47,429 nucleotides of DNA from an uncultured Selenomonadales bacterium (GTDB lineage Bacteria; Bacillota; Negativicutes; Acidaminococcales; Acidaminococcaceae): NCBI GenBank assembly GCA_900315925.1, contig ONAV01000032.1, positions 1-47,429 of the forward strand, given 5' to 3'. The position numbers and the translations under genes are program-made. This document shows positions 37,871 to 46,607 of this stretch, in pieces. Below the pieces are notes generated by a model that did not search any database, was not told where the DNA came from, and was given only the letters and a program-made list of their open reading frames with translations. Position 1 is the first letter of the stretch, and every line of letters starts with the position of its first letter.

Positions 37871-39467
37871 TTACATTTTTTCCGGAGCGGATACGCCCAA
37901 AATGGACAGTGCATGCCGTACCACATGTCCCACTGCCATGACCATGGCCAGCCGTGCCTGCTGCAGATCCTCATTGACGCCCAGGATGCGGCACTGGTTA
38001 TATGCGGAATGGAACAGTCCCGCCAGGTCGTACACATAATGGGCCACCTGTTGCACCGCCCGTTCCTTTGCCGCCGTTGCCAGCGTAATCACCCTTCCCC
38101 TGCACCTTGATACCGGCTTCCGCCACCTGCCGCATAATGCTGCAGATCCGGGCATGGGCATACTGCACATAGAACACCGGATTATCATTGGATTTTTTCT
38201 TGGCCAGGTCCAGATCAAAGTCCAGCTGGCTGTCGATGGAACGCATCACAAAGAAGAACCGGGCCGCGTCCGTTCCTACTTCATCAATAAGTTCATTCAG
38301 GGTCACACTCTGGCCGGTCCGTTTGGACATCTTCACTTCCTGTCCGTCCCGCAGTAGACGGACCATCTGCAAAATCAGAATTTCCAACTGTTCCGGCTGA
38401 TAACCCATGCACTGCATGGCCGCTTTCATCCGGGCAATGTACCCGTGATGGTCCGCGCCCCACAGATTGATGACCCGGTCAAAGCCCCGGCCGAATTTAT
38501 TGGCGTGGTAAGCGATATCCGCCGCAAAGTAAGTAGGAACGCCATTATCCCGAATCACCACCCGGTCCTTGTCGTCGCCGAATGCGGTAGACTTCAGCCA
38601 CAGGGCCCCGTCCTGTTCATACATGTAACCCTTTTCCAGCAGTCTGTCACAGGCTTCTTTGATTTTATTTGCTTCGTGCAGGGTCTTTTCACTGAACCAT
38701 ACATCAAAGCGGACGTTGAAGCGTTCCAGATCTTCCTTCAGTGCCGCCAGCTTTTCCTGATAGGCGATGGTCTTGAACTCTTCCAGCCGTTCTTCTTCCT
38801 CCATCTGAAGGAAACGGTCGCCGTACTTGTTGATGATGCGCTGTGCCGTATCGATAATGTCGTGACCGTGGTATCCGTCTTCAGGGAATTCGATTTCCTT
38901 TCCCAGCAGTTCCAGATACCGGGCATTGACGGAACGGGCCAGGTTGTTCATCTGGTTGCCGGCGTCGTTGATATAGTATTCCTGCTCCACGTCATACCCC
39001 GTCGCCTTCAGCAGATTGGCCAGCGCGCTGCCTACCGCCGCGCCCCGTCCGTGTCCCACATGCAGCGGACCGGTGGGATTGGCGCTGACATATTCCATCT
39101 GAATTTTTTCGTCAGACGCTTTGGGCAGATTGCCGTAATTCTCCCCGGCTTCCACGATCCGGGCCAGCATGTCGTACACCCAGTCCGGGTTCAGATAAAA
39201 ATTGATAAAACCGGGTCCGGCAATTTCCGCTTTCTTCACATAGGGGCAGTCCAGATTTTCCACAATGTACTGAGCCAGTACCCGGGGATTGCAGCGCAAA
39301 GCTCTGGCTGACTGCATGGCAAAATTGCTGGCAAAATCGCCAAACTCCTTTTTCGGCGGAACCGTCAGCTGCACCTCCGGCAGCGTTCCGTCTTTTACCA
39401 CGCCGGCGGCAATGGCATTTTTCGCAGTTTTTATAATCGCGTCAGTTAATACTGTTTTAATATCCAC
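37871..39467 (-). pseudogene. argS: Arginyl-tRNA synthetase, internally deleted and frameshifted
   Basis: Charges tRNA-Arg with arginine when intact. The GTG at 39467 (after GGAGGATAA) opens a frame with the Arg-S N-terminal domain, the HVGHGRG (HIGH) motif, VKMSKRTGQ (KMSK) and YVQYAHARICSIMRQVAEAG. Near 38100 this frame turns into 30-odd Gly-rich residues and stops at 37998. The correct C-terminus (VITLATAAKERAVQQVAHYVYDLAG to ILGVSAPEKM) continues in another frame down to 37871. Compared with normal ArgS, about 25-30 codons of the anticodon-binding domain are missing at the junction, and the frame is changed. ArgS is essential, so an assembly or sequencing error is likelier than a real null. 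It follows the DUF1934 gene by 19 bases. Confidence 0.88.
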
Positions 39468-39486
39468 GCTTCTTATCCTCCAGTTT

Positions 39487-39903
39487 CTATCGCAAATCAA
39501 CAATTATCGTCGTCATAATCCGGTTCATATCTGTCGCCCCATACGCAAGATCGTATTCCAGCTGAATCTTCCAGCCATAGGGCAGCTTTTTGATACGTAC
39601 TTTTTTTGTTTTTGTCTCCAGCGGAATCATCAGGTAAGGTGTCCGGTAATCGCCGGTACAAGTACCGCCTTCCGCAAATTCCTGGTGCATTTCATAGGCG
39701 CCGTGACGGATCAGGGAGACCTGCGAGCTGTTCCACTTCACCGTCGTTGTGGTACCTGACATGCCGGAAGCTTCTGTTTCTTCATACCGGGCATAACAGT
39801 ATCCGTTTTTTTCTGTAAAGGTCCCGATGTTTACCGTTTCCAGCCGGGATACCCCCTCGCTGTTACGGGAAACGCCAGACACCGTGATCTTTGCTTTTTG
39901 CAT
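39487..39903 (-). CDS. DUF1934 protein (YwiB-like)
   Basis: A 138-residue protein of the DUF1934 family, predicted to be a small beta-barrel (lipocalin-like). Its function is unknown. Recognisable stretches are YCYARYEETEASGMSGTTTTV, then SLIRHGAYEMHQEFAEGG and LPYGWKIQLEYDLAYG. The ATG at 39903 is set by GGAGG 4-5 bases upstream. It lies directly upstream of argS (19 bases between), as ywiB does in bacilli, and is probably co-transcribed with it. The putP terminator hairpin lies only 24 bases before the ATG, so its own promoter is not obvious. Confidence 0.82.
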   Translation of the reverse strand: MQKAKITVSGVSRNSEGVSRLETVNIGTFTEKNGYCYARYEETEASGMSGTTTTVKWNSSQVSLIRHGAYEMHQEFAEGGTCTGDYRTPYLMIPLETKTKKVRIKKLPYGWKIQLEYDLAYGATDMNRIMTTIIVDLR

Positions 39904-39926
39904 ACTGCCTCCGGAATCGGTTATAG

Positions 39927-39975
39927 TAAAAACTGTCACGGGCCATACGCAAAAAGTATGTCCCGATGACAGTTT
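39927..39975 (-). terminator. Long hairpin terminator after putP
   Basis: AAACTGTCA (39930-39938) pairs with TGACAGTTT (39967-39975), and the inner CGGG/CCCG and ATAC/GTAT segments extend the stem. On the minus strand TTTTTAC follows. It lies 34 bases after the putP stop. Confidence 0.8.
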
Positions 39976-40008
39976 CCATTCTTTACTAAAGCACTGACAA
40001 TTACAATC

Positions 40009-41553
40009 TTACAGGGACCGTTCCATCTCTTCAAACTCTTTCATAACCTCTTCATCCGCCGGGGTCATCAGGCTGACTCCTACCAGAACGATCAGGCTGA
40101 TCAGGAACGCCGGCAACAGTTCATAGATTCCCCAGACGCCGCCCATGGGCGCCACCAGGAACTTCCATACAAAGATGGACACGCCGCCTGCCACCATACC
40201 GGCCAGAGCCCCTTCAAAAGTGGTACGCTTCCAGAACAGAGACGCCAGTACCAGCGGCCCGAAGGAAGCGCCGAAGCCTGCCCAGGAAAAGGCCACGATT
40301 TTAAACACGTAGCTGCCCGGATCCCGGGCGATAATAACAGCAAGGATCGCAATGACGACAACCGTAATCCGGGCCGCGAACATGCTCCGGCTCTTGCTCA
40401 GGGCCTTTTTATCTGAATTGGCCCGCATGGTTCCCTGCATAATATCCTGGCTGACGCTGGATGCCGCCGCCAGCAGCTGGGAGTCAGCCGTTGACATGGT
40501 GCTGGCCAGAATACCTGCCAGGACCAGGCCTGCCCCGATCGCCATGACAGCGCCGTGTTCCGCTATGGTATTGGCAATCTGGATGATAATCGTTTCCGTA
40601 TTGGCATCCGTCAGGTTTTTCACCAGACCGGCGCCGGTCATGGTCTTGCCTACGATACCGATGGCAATCGCAATAAACATAGCGATGACGACCCAGACGG
40701 AAGCAACCCGGCGGGACATGGCCAGTTTATTCTCGTCCTCAATGGCCATAAAGCGAAGCAGGATATGAGGCATGCCAAAATAGCCAAGCCCCCAGGCCAT
40801 GGTGGAAGCAATCGTCAGTAACGTGTAAGGCGCCGCGCTGTTGGTCTTCACCGAATAGGTTTCTGTCAGGGACAGGTAACCGGGAAGCGCTTTCGCATTG
40901 GCCAGCACTTCGTCAACGCCGCCCACCGTACCGATGGAATACATCAGCACAAACAGCAGGGCGAAGGTCATGATGATGCTCTGCACAAAGTCTGTAGTGG
41001 AAGCCGCCAGGAAACCGCCGGCCGCCGTATAAGATACGATAACGATGGCCGAGATGATCATAGCCGTCATATAATCTGCCCCAAACAGGGAATTAAAGAG
41101 CTTGCCACAGGCCGCAAAGCCGGAAGCGGTATAGGGAATAAAGAAGATAACGATGATGGCCGCCGCAAAAGCTGTCAGGATATGACGGTTATCATGGAAG
41201 CGGGCGGAAAAGAACTGGGGCAGCGTAAAGGAATCCGTAATGCGCGTATAAATACGCAGCCGTTTCGCCACAAACAGCCAGTTCAGGTACGTGCCCACCG
41301 CCAGACCGATACTGGTCCAGGCCACATCCGCGGATCCGGACAGATACGCTACTCCCGGCAGACCCATCAGCAGCCAGCTGGACATGTCCGAAGCCTCCGC
41401 GCTCATGGCAGTTACCAGCGGGCCCAGTTGCCGGCCACCCAAATAAAAATCGGAAGCCGATTCATTCTTCTTTGCGTAATAGAACCCGATCAGCAACACA
41501 AAAATCAGGTAAAAGGCGATGGTCGCCACAATATAAAACAGATTTGAACCCAT
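40009..41553 (-). CDS. putP: Sodium/proline symporter, PutP type (SSF family)
   Basis: A 514-residue inner-membrane symporter with about 13 hydrophobic segments. The family pattern is clear: FYLGGRQLGPLVTAMSAEASDMSSWLLMGLPG at about 35-66 (sodium-binding region), SDSFTLP-like TDSFTLPQFFSARF, and the GILASTMSTADSQLLAAASS stretch near 350. PutP members take up proline with sodium; solute choice among PutP, PanF and related carriers cannot be proved here, but PutP fits best. The ATG at 41553 has GAGGGG 8 bases upstream; a TTG two codons earlier is less likely. It is a single-gene unit flanked by terminators. Confidence 0.9.
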   Translation of the reverse strand: MGSNLFYIVATIAFYLIFVLLIGFYYAKKNESASDFYLGGRQLGPLVTAMSAEASDMSSWLLMGLPGVAYLSGSADVAWTSIGLAVGTYLNWLFVAKRLRIYTRITDSFTLPQFFSARFHDNRHILTAFAAAIIVIFFIPYTASGFAACGKLFNSLFGADYMTAMIISAIVIVSYTAAGGFLAASTTDFVQSIIMTFALLFVLMYSIGTVGGVDEVLANAKALPGYLSLTETYSVKTNSAAPYTLLTIASTMAWGLGYFGMPHILLRFMAIEDENKLAMSRRVASVWVVIAMFIAIAIGIVGKTMTGAGLVKNLTDANTETIIIQIANTIAEHGAVMAIGAGLVLAGILASTMSTADSQLLAAASSVSQDIMQGTMRANSDKKALSKSRSMFAARITVVVIAILAVIIARDPGSYVFKIVAFSWAGFGASFGPLVLASLFWKRTTFEGALAGMVAGGVSIFVWKFLVAPMGGVWGIYELLPAFLISLIVLVGVSLMTPADEEVMKEFEEMERSL

Positions 41554-41624
41554 AATCAAAACCCCTCATCCATTATATTTTGGAGCTCTAAAATAATATT
41601 ACGGATAGTTTACCACAAAACCAT

Positions 41625-41662
41625 AAAAAATAAAAGCGCCGCTATACAGAAGCCGCGCTTTT
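41625..41662 (-). terminator. Rho-independent terminator after the orphan gene
   Basis: On the minus strand AAAAGCGC (41655-41662) pairs with GCGCTTTT (41632-41639), with a further GC-rich inner pairing; ATTTTTTATG follows. It lies 16 bases after the stop codon at 41678. Confidence 0.85.
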
Positions 41663-41677
41663 CTAAACAGGTAACAG

Positions 41678-42115
41678 CTACCGCATATTTTCAATGATAT
41701 CCTCAAAATTCGTAATCAGCAGCGGATGTCCGGTAACACTTAAATCACGCAGCACATACCCATAGGAATCATACCATGTATCAGCCAGTTTCATTTCCAG
41801 GCCTTCTTTTTCAAACTCTTCCACCATTTTCAGGACGAAACGGTTTACCACGCCGTCTTTGTCCGTGTTCAGCGGGATGATGCGGGTCTCCGGCTCAAAT
41901 TCTTCCACAGTCAGATCCCAGCCTCCCGGGATAGGCGGTCGGCGGTCCGCTCTGATGAAATAGTTTTTGGAAAAACCGACGTAGGTTCCCATCGCGTCAA
42001 ACATTTTTGCCTTAATCAGCGGGTAACCGTTTTCGTTGCCCCATTTTACGATTGCCTCAGAGCATTCATTATTGTGAATCACGCTTGGTAATTCGCCTTT
42101 TTTAACAACAGCCAT
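41678..42115 (-). CDS. Uncharacterised protein, monocistronic
   Basis: I do not recognise this family. The 145 residues (MAVVKKGELPSVIHNN) are soluble, with no signal peptide or membrane helix, and contain a Trp/Tyr-rich acidic C-terminal half (EFEKEGLEMKLADTWYDSYG, then GHPLLITNFEDIIENMR). The central stretch RRPPIPGGWDL is distinctive. Three in-frame ATGs are available; 42115 is chosen because GGAGG lies 8 bases upstream. The upstream ones (42139 and 42121) would add a few acidic residues. It has its own promoter (42171-42199) and terminator, so it is expressed alone. No function is suggested by its neighbours, putP and a CHAD protein. Confidence 0.72.
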   Translation of the reverse strand: MAVVKKGELPSVIHNNECSEAIVKWGNENGYPLIKAKMFDAMGTYVGFSKNYFIRADRRPPIPGGWDLTVEEFEPETRIIPLNTDKDGVVNRFVLKMVEEFEKEGLEMKLADTWYDSYGYVLRDLSVTGHPLLITNFEDIIENMR

Positions 42116-42170
42116 TTCCATTTCCTCCTCTATATTCATGTTAGAACCTTCACTGTACATACATATTATT

Positions 42171-42199
42171 ATTGTACATGATTTTGGTTATTATTTCAA
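42171..42199 (-). promoter_or_regulatory. Promoter of the orphan gene
   Basis: The minus strand has TTGAAA (42194-42199), 17 bases, then TACAAT (42171-42176). The start near 42164 leaves a leader of about 50 bases. The promoter lies in the 144-base gap after the CHAD gene. Confidence 0.75.
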
Positions 42200-42259
42200 T
42201 TTTTCTTTACACTTTATTCCAAAAATTTAGGGAAATACCATCTGAACAAGGCTTCCGGT

Positions 42260-43519
42260 TCATTTTTCCTTCAGCATCTGCAGGAAATGCTCCCACATTT
42301 CCGAAACCACCGCCAGCAACGACTCGGAGCGGGCGCTCTGCCAGTTCAGAAACGACTGGACCTGTTTCTGCAATTCTTCCTCTTCCGGCTGCTGCAGCGC
42401 GATGCCCCGGGCCCAATAGGCGTTGACGTAATCGTCGTGAAGCAGCCCCAGCACGTCCTGCAGCTGCTTCAGCTGCCGCAGCAAATCCAGCGGCAGGTTT
42501 GTCAGGTCAACAGTCTGTGTCACATACCGGAACCGTTTTACCTTGATGCGGATTTCGTGCAGATCATCCATATCGGAAAAATCCGGATACTTTTTGCTGA
42601 GGGAAAGCATCTTCCCGCACCAGTCGTCCAGACGTCGCGCCACATAATGCCGGGCCGTTTCTTTTCCCAGTTCCTTAAAACCGTCGCCCTGCAGCCGGTT
42701 CAGCCAGAGCATAAACTCCGCCAGCTTATCCGTATGCTGATTCAAAAATGTACGGGAAAAGAACTTGTCCTGTTCGTCCTGCCGCAGCTGCAAAAACAAA
42801 TCCAGCAGCACCGTGGGCGACGCCCCTTCTTCCCCTGCAGCTTCATGCCGCCGCCTGCAGGTCAGGGCCGCCGCATCCAGTTCCCGCATATTGGAGAGAG
42901 CGTCCGCCTCTTCCCGGAAAAACGACTGCCATTCCGACACCGGCGCCTCCAGCAGGCCTTCCTTAAAAAATACCAGACAGGAACGCAGACGGCGGATTTT
43001 CACGCGCAGCTGACGTACCAGCAGTTTGTTCGCCGGATCCTGGTACAGCAAATGCCAGAACCAGTTGATGATGAGGACCTGCCAGTACAGATACTGATGC
43101 ATCGCCTTCAGTCGTCCTGCGCTGCCGGACACCCGGGGATAGGGTTTTCCTGCCAGGGCCAGCAGCCGCAGTTTCAGATCCGGCTCTGCTACCACGAACC
43201 CGTCGCCGCCGGACAGCAGCTGCTGCACTGCCGTCAGCACCAGTTCTTCACTGCCGGCGCGGTAACTGAACTCCACATCCAATAAATCGGAAAGATGGGA
43301 ATCCACCAGCAAAATGCCTTCCATCACCCGCACTTTAACAGGCAGCAACGGTCCCCCCAGCAGTTTGCTGCGGCGAAAACGGGCGCTGAGGTTTTCTCCA
43401 TATTCTTTTTCACGCAGTTTCCCCTGCTTAACGGTGAGTCTCAGCAGCTTCGCCACATCTTCCGTAAAGGTTTCCGGATGGGCGACCCGCACACCGTGCA
43501 GGCAAAGTTTCAAAGCCAA
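42260..43519 (-). CDS. CHAD-domain protein
   Basis: A 419-residue soluble protein. The N-terminal 140 residues are of unclear fold. The CHAD domain (about 150-410) is all-helical and basic, with the two conserved histidine/arginine helices in variant form: VRQLRVKIRRLRS near 168 (the usual His is replaced by Arg-Gln) and LHEIRIKVKRFRYVTQ near 325. CHAD domains bind polyphosphate granules in other bacteria; that role is inference here. The start codon is TTG, with AGGTGA about 8 bases upstream. It begins 2 bases after the stop of the hydroxyacid dehydrogenase gene and is therefore co-transcribed with it. Confidence 0.88.
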   Translation of the reverse strand: MALKLCLHGVRVAHPETFTEDVAKLLRLTVKQGKLREKEYGENLSARFRRSKLLGGPLLPVKVRVMEGILLVDSHLSDLLDVEFSYRAGSEELVLTAVQQLLSGGDGFVVAEPDLKLRLLALAGKPYPRVSGSAGRLKAMHQYLYWQVLIINWFWHLLYQDPANKLLVRQLRVKIRRLRSCLVFFKEGLLEAPVSEWQSFFREEADALSNMRELDAAALTCRRRHEAAGEEGASPTVLLDLFLQLRQDEQDKFFSRTFLNQHTDKLAEFMLWLNRLQGDGFKELGKETARHYVARRLDDWCGKMLSLSKKYPDFSDMDDLHEIRIKVKRFRYVTQTVDLTNLPLDLLRQLKQLQDVLGLLHDDYVNAYWARGIALQQPEEEELQKQVQSFLNWQSARSESLLAVVSEMWEHFLQMLKEK

Positions 43520-43521
43520 AA

Positions 43522-44484
43522 TTATTTCACCTGTGCCAGCATGGGCTGCCCGGACAGGGCAGCGATAATATTCTGCGCCGTAACCAGCGCCATCTCATCC
43601 CGGGTCTCTTCAGTAGCGGAAGCTATGTGAGGAGTTACCGTAATATTGGGCAGCGTCAGTAGCGGATGATCTCCCGGAAGCGGTTCAGGTTCCGTCACGT
43701 CCAGACCCGCCGTCGCCACCTTTCCGCTCTTCAGTGCGTTATACAGCGCATCCGTGTCCACCACTTTGCCCCGGGAAATATTCACAAACCTGACGCCATC
43801 TTTCATGGCGGCAAAGGCAGCTTCATCAAACATTCCCCGGGTGGAAGGATTCAGCGTAACCGCCACCACGATAAAATCCGAAGTCTTCAACAGCTCTTCC
43901 CACGATACATACCGCGCACCCAATGCGGCATCGTTCAGCCTGCGGTTGCGGTTATGGTAAATGATGCGCATGCCGCTGGCCTGGGCCCGTTTTGCAATGG
44001 CGCTTCCGATATCGCCAAAGCCAACGATCCCCAGTGTTTTATTGTACAGGTCAACGCCCAGACCCAATGCCTTCCTTTCACCCCACAGCCCGTTCTTCGT
44101 ATGCAGATGGCCCCGCACGATGTTCCGGGCCGTGTCGATCAGCAGACCGTACGCAATATCCGCCACCGCATTTACCAGCACGCCGGGCGTGTTGCCGATT
44201 TTTACATTGTGGGCGTTGCAGGCTTCCACATCAATATTATCATATCCTACCGAAGCCTGGGCCACCACCCGGAGCTTCGGCGCTTTTTGCAACAGCGTTT
44301 CATCGATCCGGATATTTCCTGTAGAATACAGGGCGCCCGCCTCCTGCAGCCACTCCTCCCACTGTTCCTCCGGCACGCGCCCCCGCTGCTGCCAGCTTTT
44401 CAGCGTCACCTTATCCTGTAAATATTCCAGTGCCACGGGACGGATCTTCCCGTTGCAGATTACGATTTTATCTTTTAAGTCCAT
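43522..44484 (-). CDS. D-2-hydroxyacid dehydrogenase (NAD(P)-dependent)
   Basis: A 320-residue oxidoreductase of the D-isomer-specific 2-hydroxyacid dehydrogenase family. The Rossmann motif GIVGFGDIGSAIAKRA lies near 148. The catalytic residues are visible: Arg in VNISRGKVVD (near 233), Glu in GLDVTEPEPLPG (near 262) and His in VTPHIASATEETRDEM (near 282). Substrates in this family include glyoxylate, hydroxypyruvate and other 2-oxoacids; the exact one is not decided by sequence. The ATG at 44484 has GGAGGG 8 bases upstream; a TTG five codons earlier overlaps that site and is rejected. It is followed at 2 bases by the CHAD gene. Confidence 0.9.
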   Translation of the reverse strand: MDLKDKIVICNGKIRPVALEYLQDKVTLKSWQQRGRVPEEQWEEWLQEAGALYSTGNIRIDETLLQKAPKLRVVAQASVGYDNIDVEACNAHNVKIGNTPGVLVNAVADIAYGLLIDTARNIVRGHLHTKNGLWGERKALGLGVDLYNKTLGIVGFGDIGSAIAKRAQASGMRIIYHNRNRRLNDAALGARYVSWEELLKTSDFIVVAVTLNPSTRGMFDEAAFAAMKDGVRFVNISRGKVVDTDALYNALKSGKVATAGLDVTEPEPLPGDHPLLTLPNITVTPHIASATEETRDEMALVTAQNIIAALSGQPMLAQVK

Positions 44485-44637
44485 TGTTGCGCCCTCCAAA
44501 ACTTCAAAACAGTCTCTGACCTTTTCCGCATAACTGTAAAATAATTAACCGGCATTGCCCCATTCTGTTTTCTCAACAGCACGGCTTTCTGTATCCTGTC
44601 CAGTAAAACCGAACATACAAAATGCTAAGAATGATAA

Positions 44638-44667
44638 AAATAAAAACGGGACAGACTGCTCTGTCCC
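44638..44667 (-). terminator. Rho-independent terminator in the gap after the DUF456 gene
   Basis: GGGACAGA (44648-44655) and TCTGTCCC (44660-44667) form a perfect 8-bp stem. On the minus strand GTTTTTATTTTT follows. It lies about 180 bases after the DUF456 stop. The 44485-44846 gap contains this terminator and the inverted repeat at 44720-44750 but no gene that I can support. Confidence 0.82.
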
Positions 44668-44719
44668 ATTCATTGTAGCACACTGTATAGAAAAACCAAA
44701 TCAAAGATGCGTTTTTGCC

Positions 44720-44750
44720 GCTGATTTTTTTATCTTTTCAAAAAATCAGC
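44720..44750. repeat. A/T-rich perfect inverted repeat
   Basis: GCTGATTTTTT (44720-44730) and AAAAAATCAGC (44740-44750) are exact reverse complements separated by 9 bases. It lies between the DUF456 stop and the terminator at 44638-44667. It may be a first, leaky terminator or a protein-binding site; the strand is undecided. Confidence 0.6.
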
Positions 44751-44846
44751 ATAAATCTGTTACATTCTTTCTATAATTCTATCGCTCACGTAAAAACAAC
44801 TTCAGGGAAACACGGAGTGATCTGCGCCACCTTTTCATTTTACTGC

Positions 44847-45398
44847 TCAGGCATAAAAGAAAATCTGCCGCGCCAGCAGGATCGCCAGTGCAAAGGTCGC
44901 CACCAGTTTCCCCAGCATGGCCACGAACTGCATCTTGGCCGCCTGCCAGGCCAGCGCTCCGGCATGCTGCATATTATGGGAGCGCATATATTCATACAGA
45001 TACGCCATCACAAACGCGCCGATCGCACCGCCAATCACACTGCCCGCCACCGGAAACGTAGTCGCTCCCATAACGGTGCCGGCAAAGGTACCACAGCCGA
45101 TCAGGAACACGCCCCACCAGGAAATGCTCTTCACCTGCTTCTTAATCCCGAAAAACGAGAGCACGAATTCCCATATCTCACCCATGGCGTAAATCAGAAT
45201 TACCGCAGAGATGATACGGATATCAAAATACTTGGACGGATCGTAAAACGCAAAGCCCAGACAGCAACCCACCATCAACGTATTGCCCGGTAAATCGAAC
45301 AACGACATGGCCACCGCAACCAAAATCAGACAAATTGCCGCCAGCCATTCCAGCATATACGGATCCGGACCGGAAAACCCTGCCAAAACCTGTTCCAT
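44847..45398 (-). CDS. DUF456 membrane protein
   Basis: A 183-residue integral membrane protein of the DUF456 family, of unknown function. About five hydrophobic segments are visible, with Gly-rich helices in the middle (GCGTFAGTVMGATTFPVAGSV and IGGAIGAFVMAYLYEY) that suggest tight helix packing or oligomer formation. The ATG at 45398 has AAAGGAG 6-7 bases upstream. The leader of about 90 bases contains an inverted repeat (AGGTATT/AATACCT, 45449-45455 with 45475-45481). It appears to be a single-gene unit. Confidence 0.8.
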   Translation of the reverse strand: MEQVLAGFSGPDPYMLEWLAAICLILVAVAMSLFDLPGNTLMVGCCLGFAFYDPSKYFDIRIISAVILIYAMGEIWEFVLSFFGIKKQVKSISWWGVFLIGCGTFAGTVMGATTFPVAGSVIGGAIGAFVMAYLYEYMRSHNMQHAGALAWQAAKMQFVAMLGKLVATFALAILLARQIFFYA

Positions 45399-45496
45399 GG
45401 TTTCTCCTTTTTCAAAAATCACATTACGTTAATACACACAACAACAGCAGGTATTGCAAATCTGCGCAACGTATAATACCTTTTCAGGCGAAACCA

Positions 45497-45502
45497 ATTA
45501 TA
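45497..45502 (-). promoter_or_regulatory. Extended -10 promoter of the DUF456 gene
   Basis: On the minus strand TATAAT (45497-45502) is preceded by TATGC, giving a TGN extended -10. The -35 region is T-rich with no good hexamer. The start would be near 45490, about 92 bases before the ATG. The leader carries the inverted repeat at 45449-45481. Confidence 0.5.
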
Positions 45503-45518
45503 GCATAAACGTGGGAGA

Positions 45519-45557
45519 AAAAAATGAAACTTGTGTGAACTCAAGCGCATGACACAA
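45519..45557 (-). terminator. Possible weak terminator after the AEC transporter
   Basis: On the minus strand TTGTGT (45552-45557) pairs with ACACAA (45531-45536); GTTTCATTTTTTT follows. The stem is short (6 bp), but it lies immediately after the stop codon at 45563. Confidence 0.38.
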
Positions 45558-45562
45558 AATGT

Positions 45563-46525
45563 TTACAAACGCCCTCCAAAGTGAATATAGAAAAAGAACA
45601 GAGGAAAGACCACCAGTACAAAAACCACCGTGGTCAGCAGGAAGGACGCAATGGTTATGTCTACATTTAATTTGTACAGCTGCGCGGTGATCACCGAGTT
45701 GATGGCCGCCGGTGTCGCCGCCATCAGCAGCAACGAGCCCAGCAGCACCTGATCGGTAAACAACAATTTGAACAACAGGTAGAACAACACGGGAACAATG
45801 ACAAAGCGCAGCCACAGCATGCTAATCACTTTACGGTAATAGAACCGCGCCCTGCCGAAATCAATCAGAAACCCTACCGGCAGCAGGGATACCCAGGCCA
45901 GCACGTGAACCAGATTATGAAACAGTATGCCCAGCGCAGGCGGCCGGGAAACGCCAAAGACCTGCAGCAGAATACCGGCAGTCATGCCCAAGATCCCCAC
46001 CTGGTTCCAGGTGATGAACATTTCCCGGAAGCTCAGCTGCAGTTTGGCCTGCCGTTGCGCCGCATGATGCTTTTCGTAATAGTATTTTGCCATGGGAAAC
46101 GCCGCCGCCACCATGAGGATATTTTGGGGCGCGGCCACCAGCTGCACATAGGCAAAGCCTTCTTCCCCGTACAGGATAAAAGCGCACAGACCGCCGATGG
46201 TGCCGATGTTGGAAAGCATGGCGGAAATTACATAAGCGCCCCGGTCCAGTTCATTGTCAAACTGACCGGCAAAACAACGGGCGCCAATCACCCCGGGTAC
46301 AGCCGTAATCAGTACGCCAATCAGCGGTAGCCACAGCAGCTGCGCCGAAAGGGGCAGCACCCAGAAGCTCATCAGCGTCAGTACCGTCACCATGACGACG
46401 ACGTTGAAGCGGATCAGCCAGTCGCAGGCTTTTTGCGGCATCAGATTATGAATTTTTAAAAGATATCCCGCGGCCAGCGGCAGCAGGATATCCGTAAACA
46501 CCAGCAGTATTCGTTCCCAATCCAT
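45563..46525 (-). CDS. AEC-family (auxin efflux carrier) transporter
   Basis: A 320-residue inner-membrane protein with about 10 hydrophobic segments in two five-helix halves, the fold of the AEC (auxin efflux carrier/malate permease) family. Typical features are LLPLAAGYLLKIHNLMPQKACD at the N-terminus and the Gly/Pro breaks in AMLSNIGTIGG (about 107-117) and MAATPAAINSVI near 270. Members carry malate, malonate or other small acids; the substrate is unknown here. AAGGT lies 7 bases before the ATG. It has its own promoter at 46579-46607. Confidence 0.87.
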   Translation of the reverse strand: MDWERILLVFTDILLPLAAGYLLKIHNLMPQKACDWLIRFNVVVMVTVLTLMSFWVLPLSAQLLWLPLIGVLITAVPGVIGARCFAGQFDNELDRGAYVISAMLSNIGTIGGLCAFILYGEEGFAYVQLVAAPQNILMVAAAFPMAKYYYEKHHAAQRQAKLQLSFREMFITWNQVGILGMTAGILLQVFGVSRPPALGILFHNLVHVLAWVSLLPVGFLIDFGRARFYYRKVISMLWLRFVIVPVLFYLLFKLLFTDQVLLGSLLLMAATPAAINSVITAQLYKLNVDITIASFLLTTVVFVLVVFPLFFFYIHFGGRL

Positions 46526-46578
46526 CTTGCGTACCTTATGTAACGATTCAGAAGCGGTAATGTTTTGCAGATAGCAGT

Positions 46579-46607
46579 ATTATAACATATTATAAGTCGC
46601 GTTGACA
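46579..46607 (-). promoter_or_regulatory. Probable promoter of the AEC transporter gene
   Basis: On the minus strand TATAAT (46579-46584) is preceded by TGT, an extended -10, with TGTCAA (46602-46607) 17 bases upstream as a poor -35. The start near 46572 gives a leader of about 47 bases. Confidence 0.55.

Noticed and set aside
37998..38110. Programmed frameshift in argS
   Set aside because: A simple frame change would not restore the roughly 25-30 missing codons, and no slippery heptamer with a following structure is evident.
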